From NCBI GenBank assembly GCA_028284705.1, contig JANQRE010000026.1, positions 60,788 to 124,787 on the forward strand: DNA of 64,000 bases, read 5' to 3'. The stretch is from Paracoccaceae bacterium (GTDB taxonomy: Bacteria > Pseudomonadota > Alphaproteobacteria > Rhodobacterales > Rhodobacteraceae). Made by a program: the position numbers and the translations under genes. Positions 60,701 to 64,000 of this stretch are shown here, one piece after another. Each line of letters begins with the position of its first letter. Positions within the stretch are counted from its first letter, which is position 1. Under the pieces are notes generated by a model. It saw only the letters and a program-made list of their open reading frames with translations, ran no database searches and had not been told where the DNA came from.

Positions 60701-62094
60701 CCGAAATTCAGATCGGCCTCTGGGTGACCGGTGGGATGCTCTTCGCCGTTGTCTTGGGCATGCGCGTGGCGTTTGCCGCCGGGCTGGCGGGGTTCATTGG
60801 CCTTGTCTGGCTCCGCTGGAACGGGTTTGATTATGCGCCCGACCGGTTCTGGAAGGCCTTTGAGGTCAGTGTGAAAATTGCGGGCCAGGTGCCGCACTCG
60901 AAGGTCTCCGCCCATGCGCTGTCGCTGATCCCGACCTTCATCCTGATCGGCTATCTCGCCTATTACGCCAAGCTCACCACGGCGCTTTTCGAGGCGGCCA
61001 AGAAATGGATCGCCTGGGTGCCGGGTGGCCTCGCCGTCTCCACTGTCTTCGCCACCGCCGGCTTCGCCGCCGTTTCCGGCGCGTCGGTGGCCACGGCCGC
61101 GGTCTTCGCCCGCATCGCCATCCCGGAGATGCTGAAAGTTGGCTACAACAAGCAATTCGCCGCCGGTGTCGTGGCTGCGGGTGGCACACTCGCCTCGCTC
61201 ATCCCACCTTCGGCCATCCTCGTGATCTACGCGATCATCGTCGAGCAGGATGTGGGCAAATTGCTGCTCGCGGGCTTCATCCCTGGCGCGTTCTCTGCGC
61301 TGGTCTATGCCGCGCTGATCATCGGCATCGCGGTGATCTTCAAGACGGTGGGTCCTCCTGTAGGCGGTTTCTCCTGGAAAGAGCGCTTCATCGCCCTGCC
61401 CCCGGCCCTGCCCATCGTGGCCGTCGTCGTGATCATCATCTTCTTCGTCTACAACCCGTTTGGCGACGCTTGGGGCACGCCCACCGAGGGCGGCGCCGTG
61501 GGCGCGTTCATCGTCTTCCTCATGGCGCTTTATCGCGGCATGCGGCTGAAAGAGCTCGGCGGGGCGCTGCTCGAGACCGCCAAGCTCACCATCATGATCT
61601 TCACGATCATCTGGGGCGTGCTGATCTATGTGCGCTTCCTCGGCTTCGCCGATCTGCCCGGCGCGTTTTCCGATTGGATCACCTCGCTGACGGTCTCGCC
61701 GATGCTGATCCTGATCTGCATCCTTCTGGCCTATGCTGTCTTGGGCATGTTTATGGATGCCATCGGCATGCTGCTTCTGACCCTGCCGGTGGTCTACCCC
61801 GCGGTCATGGCATTGAACGGGGGCGAGTTCGTCACCGCCGAAGAGAGCACGTTTGGGATGTCCGGCACCATGTGCGCGATATGGTTCGGGATCTTGGTGG
61901 TCAAAATGGCGGAGTTCTGTCTGATCACACCGCCCATCGGGCTGAACTGTTTCGTCGTCGCTGGCGTGCGCGAGGACCTCTCGGTTCAGGACGTGTTCAA
62001 AGGCGTCACGCCCTTCTTCATCGCCGACGCCATCACCATCGCACTACTAGTATCCTTCCCCTGGATCGTGCTCTGGCTGCCATCTCAGGTGTGA
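60697..62094 (+). CDS. dctM: TRAP transporter large permease
   Basis: 465 aa, about 12 membrane segments, with typical DctM motifs (KVSAHALSLIPTFILIGYLAYYA, GASVATAAVFARIAIPEM, GTLASLIPPSAILVIYAI, MFMDAIGMLLLTLPVVYPAV, ITPPIGLNCFVVAGV). It is the transport subunit of the dctPQM operon. Ends near a tandem hairpin element. Confidence 0.9.
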   Translation: MTEIQIGLWVTGGMLFAVVLGMRVAFAAGLAGFIGLVWLRWNGFDYAPDRFWKAFEVSVKIAGQVPHSKVSAHALSLIPTFILIGYLAYYAKLTTALFEAAKKWIAWVPGGLAVSTVFATAGFAAVSGASVATAAVFARIAIPEMLKVGYNKQFAAGVVAAGGTLASLIPPSAILVIYAIIVEQDVGKLLLAGFIPGAFSALVYAALIIGIAVIFKTVGPPVGGFSWKERFIALPPALPIVAVVVIIIFFVYNPFGDAWGTPTEGGAVGAFIVFLMALYRGMRLKELGGALLETAKLTIMIFTIIWGVLIYVRFLGFADLPGAFSDWITSLTVSPMLILICILLAYAVLGMFMDAIGMLLLTLPVVYPAVMALNGGEFVTAEESTFGMSGTMCAIWFGILVVKMAEFCLITPPIGLNCFVVAGVREDLSVQDVFKGVTPFFIADAITIALLVSFPWIVLWLPSQV

Positions 62095-62106
62095 GAGAGG
62101 TTTCGA

Positions 62107-62153
62107 ATTGCGCTTCGCGCAATCCGACCAACTGGAGGGGCCAGCCCCTCCAG
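62107..62153. repeat. Double-hairpin extragenic element (Rhodobacterales type)
   Basis: ATTGCG-CTTCG-CGCAAT (62107-62123) is followed by CTGGAGGGGC-CA-GCCCCTCCAG (62132-62153) and then the CCGGAGTATTTTTACCAGAATGAAG string. Such ...GGAGTATTTTT... AGATGAAG elements are scattered through genomes of this group. It may end both convergent transcripts. Confidence 0.55.
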
Positions 62154-62221
62154 ACCTCCCCGGAGTATTTTTACCAGAATGAAGGAGCGAGGCGGTCCCG
62201 CAAGTGAGCGATGAGTTGGTC

Positions 62222-62923
62222 TCAGATCAGGTGGATATTCACCCGGCGGTTCTGCTTGCCCTTGTTCTCGATCTTGCCAATCCGCACGCTCCCTATCTCA
62301 CCCGTGCGCGCCACATGGGTTCCGCCGCAGGGTTGCAGATCGACCTCACCGATCTTCACCAGCCGCACCTTGCCGCTGCCGCGTGGCGGCTGCACGGACA
62401 TGGTTTTCACCAGATCGGGCTGAGCATCGAGCTCTGCATCCGTGATCCAGCTTTCCGAGACCTCCAGATCCCTCGCAATCAGCGCGTTCAAATCGGCCTC
62501 CAGCGCCGCTTTGTCCTCAGGCGGCTCCGGCATCATGAAGTCCAGCCGCCCTTTCTCCGCAGAGATCGAGCCACCGGTCACGCCGAGCGGGATCACGACC
62601 GAGAGTAAATGCAGCGCCGTGTGGACCCGCATGCAGCCATAGCGATGGTCCCAATTGAGCTCCTGTTGCACCGAAGCGCCGATTTTGGGCTGAGCCGCGC
62701 CCTCGGCGGGCACAAGGACAATCGCGTCGCCCTCGCCTTTCACGGTATCGACGATCTCTGCCGAGCCGCCTTCCCAGATCAACTGACCCTTGTCGCCGGG
62801 CTGACCGCCGCCACGCGCATAGAAATTCGTCTGATCGAGCACCACGCCCGCATCACTGACACCCACCACAACCGCGTCTGCGGATCGCGTGTAAGCGTCC
62901 TCGCGGAACAGCATCTTCGTCAT
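62222..62923 (-). CDS. AlaX-type alanyl-tRNA editing protein
   Basis: 233 aa. The editing-domain metal site is complete: His101 and His105 ([10 protein letters not shown]) and Cys199 and His203 (CGGTHV), the hallmark of AlaX-M/AlaRS editing domains. It deacylates mischarged Ser-tRNA(Ala), preventing Ser-for-Ala errors. It has an N-terminal beta-barrel ([16 protein letters not shown]) matching AlaX-M. It overlaps the upstream MscS gene by 4 nt. Confidence 0.9.
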   Translation of the reverse strand: MTKMLFREDAYTRSADAVVVGVSDAGVVLDQTNFYARGGGQPGDKGQLIWEGGSAEIVDTVKGEGDAIVLVPAEGAAQPKIGASVQQELNWDHRYGCMRVHTALHLLSVVIPLGVTGGSISAEKGRLDFMMPEPPEDKAALEADLNALIARDLEVSESWITDAELDAQPDLVKTMSVQPPRGSGKVRLVKIGEVDLQPCGGTHVARTGEIGSVRIGKIENKGKQNRRVNIHLI

Positions 62924-64000
62924 GCGCTGTCCTCGGGCTTGTCGGCCCCGGGCAGCGCTTCGGGGTTCCTAAGCCAGACATCGCGCTGTGCGAATGGAAT
63001 CTCGATGCCTTCCTCGGCAAAACGACGCGCGATCTCGTGATTGATCTCGGACCGCGCGACCATCATGTAATTCACGTCCCGCAGGATCGCACGGATTTCA
63101 AATTCCAGCGAATCCGCACCGAAATTCATGAAGAACACCGCCGGGGGCGGATTAACGATCACGACCGGATGCGCTTCCGCAATTTCGCGCAGGATCTTCT
63201 CGACCTTCTTGGTGTCCGTGCCATAGGCGACCCCGACCGGCAGAATGATCCGGCCATTGAGATTGCCCTTCGTCCAATTGGTCACCGTGGTGGAGATCAG
63301 ATCGGCATTCGGCACGATCACATCCGTGCGGTCAAAGGTCTCGACCCGGGTGGCGCGCACCGAGATATCTTTCACCACACCCATTGTGCCGCCGACCTCG
63401 ATCCAGTCACCTTCCGAAATCGGGCGCTCGATCAGAAGAATAATGCCGGAGACGAAGTTCGACACGATGGTCTGCAGGCCGAACCCGATGCCGACCGACA
63501 GCGCACCGGCCACAATCGCAAGCGACGAAAGATCAAGCCCCGCGGAGGTAATCGCCGCGAGAGCCGCAAGGAAAATACCGACATAGCCGGTGCCCGCGAC
63601 AATCGCGTTGCGCCCGCCTGTGTCGAGTTTGGTCTTCGGCAGCACTTGCGTTTTCAAGGCCCCTTGCAGGAGCTTGGTCAGCACATAGCCCAAGACAAAG
63701 ACCACCACGAAAGTGAGGAAATCCGTGGGCGAAATCCGGCTCTCGCCGATCTGGAAGCCACTGGCGACATAGGCCCAGGCCTCGCTCAGATCAGAGACGC
63801 GCGCGCCCCAGATCAGCGCCAGGAAAGGCAGTGCCAGTATCGCAATGGCGAAACTGATCAAAACCGGGATCAGGGCGGTATTGCTGGCCTCATCGCGGGT
63901 GAAAATCGCGAAGATATCCCGCGCGAAACGCTGGAGGACGGCGACAACCGCAAAGAGCGCGAGGGTCAGGATGGTGGAGAAGACAAGATCCGCGCCCGCC
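62920..64000 (-). CDS. MscS-family mechanosensitive channel (5' partial)
   Basis: The frame is open to the end of the window (visible ~360 aa), so the true N-terminus is outside. The MscS core is complete: the pore helix and beta-domain region ([40 protein letters not shown]), then [26 protein letters not shown] and a C-terminal alpha-beta domain. At least four membrane segments precede the pore. It should open on hypo-osmotic stress. Operonic with the AlaX gene. Confidence 0.9.
   Translation of the reverse strand, partial: AGADLVFSTILTLALFAVVAVLQRFARDIFAIFTRDEASNTALIPVLISFAIAILALPFLALIWGARVSDLSEAWAYVASGFQIGESRISPTDFLTFVVVFVLGYVLTKLLQGALKTQVLPKTKLDTGGRNAIVAGTGYVGIFLAALAAITSAGLDLSSLAIVAGALSVGIGFGLQTIVSNFVSGIILLIERPISEGDWIEVGGTMGVVKDISVRATRVETFDRTDVIVPNADLISTTVTNWTKGNLNGRIILPVGVAYGTDTKKVEKILREIAEAHPVVIVNPPPAVFFMNFGADSLEFEIRAILRDVNYMMVARSEINHEIARRFAEEGIEIPFAQRDVWLRNPEALPGADKPEDSA

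Overview
The window is about 64 kb of a GC-rich chromosome and looks like an alphaproteobacterium of the order Rhodobacterales (Roseobacter/Rhodobacter type). The basis is an edd-eda Entner-Doudoroff operon, an aglEFGAK-type alpha-glucoside import operon with LacI-type operators, a TRAP transporter with a DctB/DctD-like two-component system, a non-pyrrolysine MttB homologue, and extragenic hairpin elements typical of that group. No rRNA, tRNA, CRISPR array or insertion sequence was seen.

Region 1 (1-8.6 kb) is metabolic. It holds a partial TPM-domain membrane protein, an MttB-family methyltransferase behind a hairpin-rich leader, a DUF2189 membrane protein, eda and edd with a 14-nt palindromic operator, an aldo/keto reductase divergent from a LysR regulator, and a small secreted protein.

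Region 2 (8.6-18.6 kb) is a sugar regulon. The minus-strand operon aglE-aglF-aglG-aglA-aglK (binding protein, two permeases, GH13 alpha-glucosidase, ATPase) is divergent from aglR (LacI), a GH1 beta-glucosidase and glucokinase. Two CAAAGCGCTTTG palindromes lie in the divergent promoter. Imported glucosides would be hydrolysed, phosphorylated by Glk and sent to Edd/Eda.

Region 3 (19.0-51.9 kb) is a single plus-strand run of 22 tightly packed genes, many with ATGA overlaps. It encodes an extracellular contractile injection system (eCIS; Afp/PVC-related, not a prophage and not T6SS) and its probable cargo. The structural set is one sheath, one tube, a zinc-knuckle assembly protein, a Glu-rich repeat protein, a DUF4255/Pvc16 terminator, an AAA+ ATPase (Pvc15), a CIS_tube/Pvc7-like protein, a LysM/gp53 protein, gp27-like and gp5-like hub proteins, gp25, two gp6/J-like wedge proteins, a tail-protein-I/beta-helix protein and a DUF6519 protein with a histone-H1-like Lys/Pro/Ala tail. 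The cargo set is a metzincin-motif protease, two tandem DUF4157 proteins with Bacillus Tgl-like transglutaminase domains (Cys/Glu/His triad), a 1,335-aa DUF4157 toxin-like protein, a patatin-like lipase, a gluzincin protease and a metallo-beta-lactamase-fold protein. The first four cargo genes begin with very basic N-termini. The Glu-rich protein (19 repeats of 11-12 residues, about -48 net charge) sits where a tape measure would be expected. This gives a testable electrostatic loading model.

Region 4 (51.9-64 kb) returns to metabolism. It holds an FAD monooxygenase, an AlkX/YcaQ-type DNA glycosylase, an SDR and a cupin, a DctB/DctD-like two-component system whose regulator lacks the GAFTGA loop, a complete TRAP transporter (dctPQM), an AlaX-type editing protein and a partial MscS-type channel. 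The summary and calls come from reading translations and motifs by eye; no database search was run.
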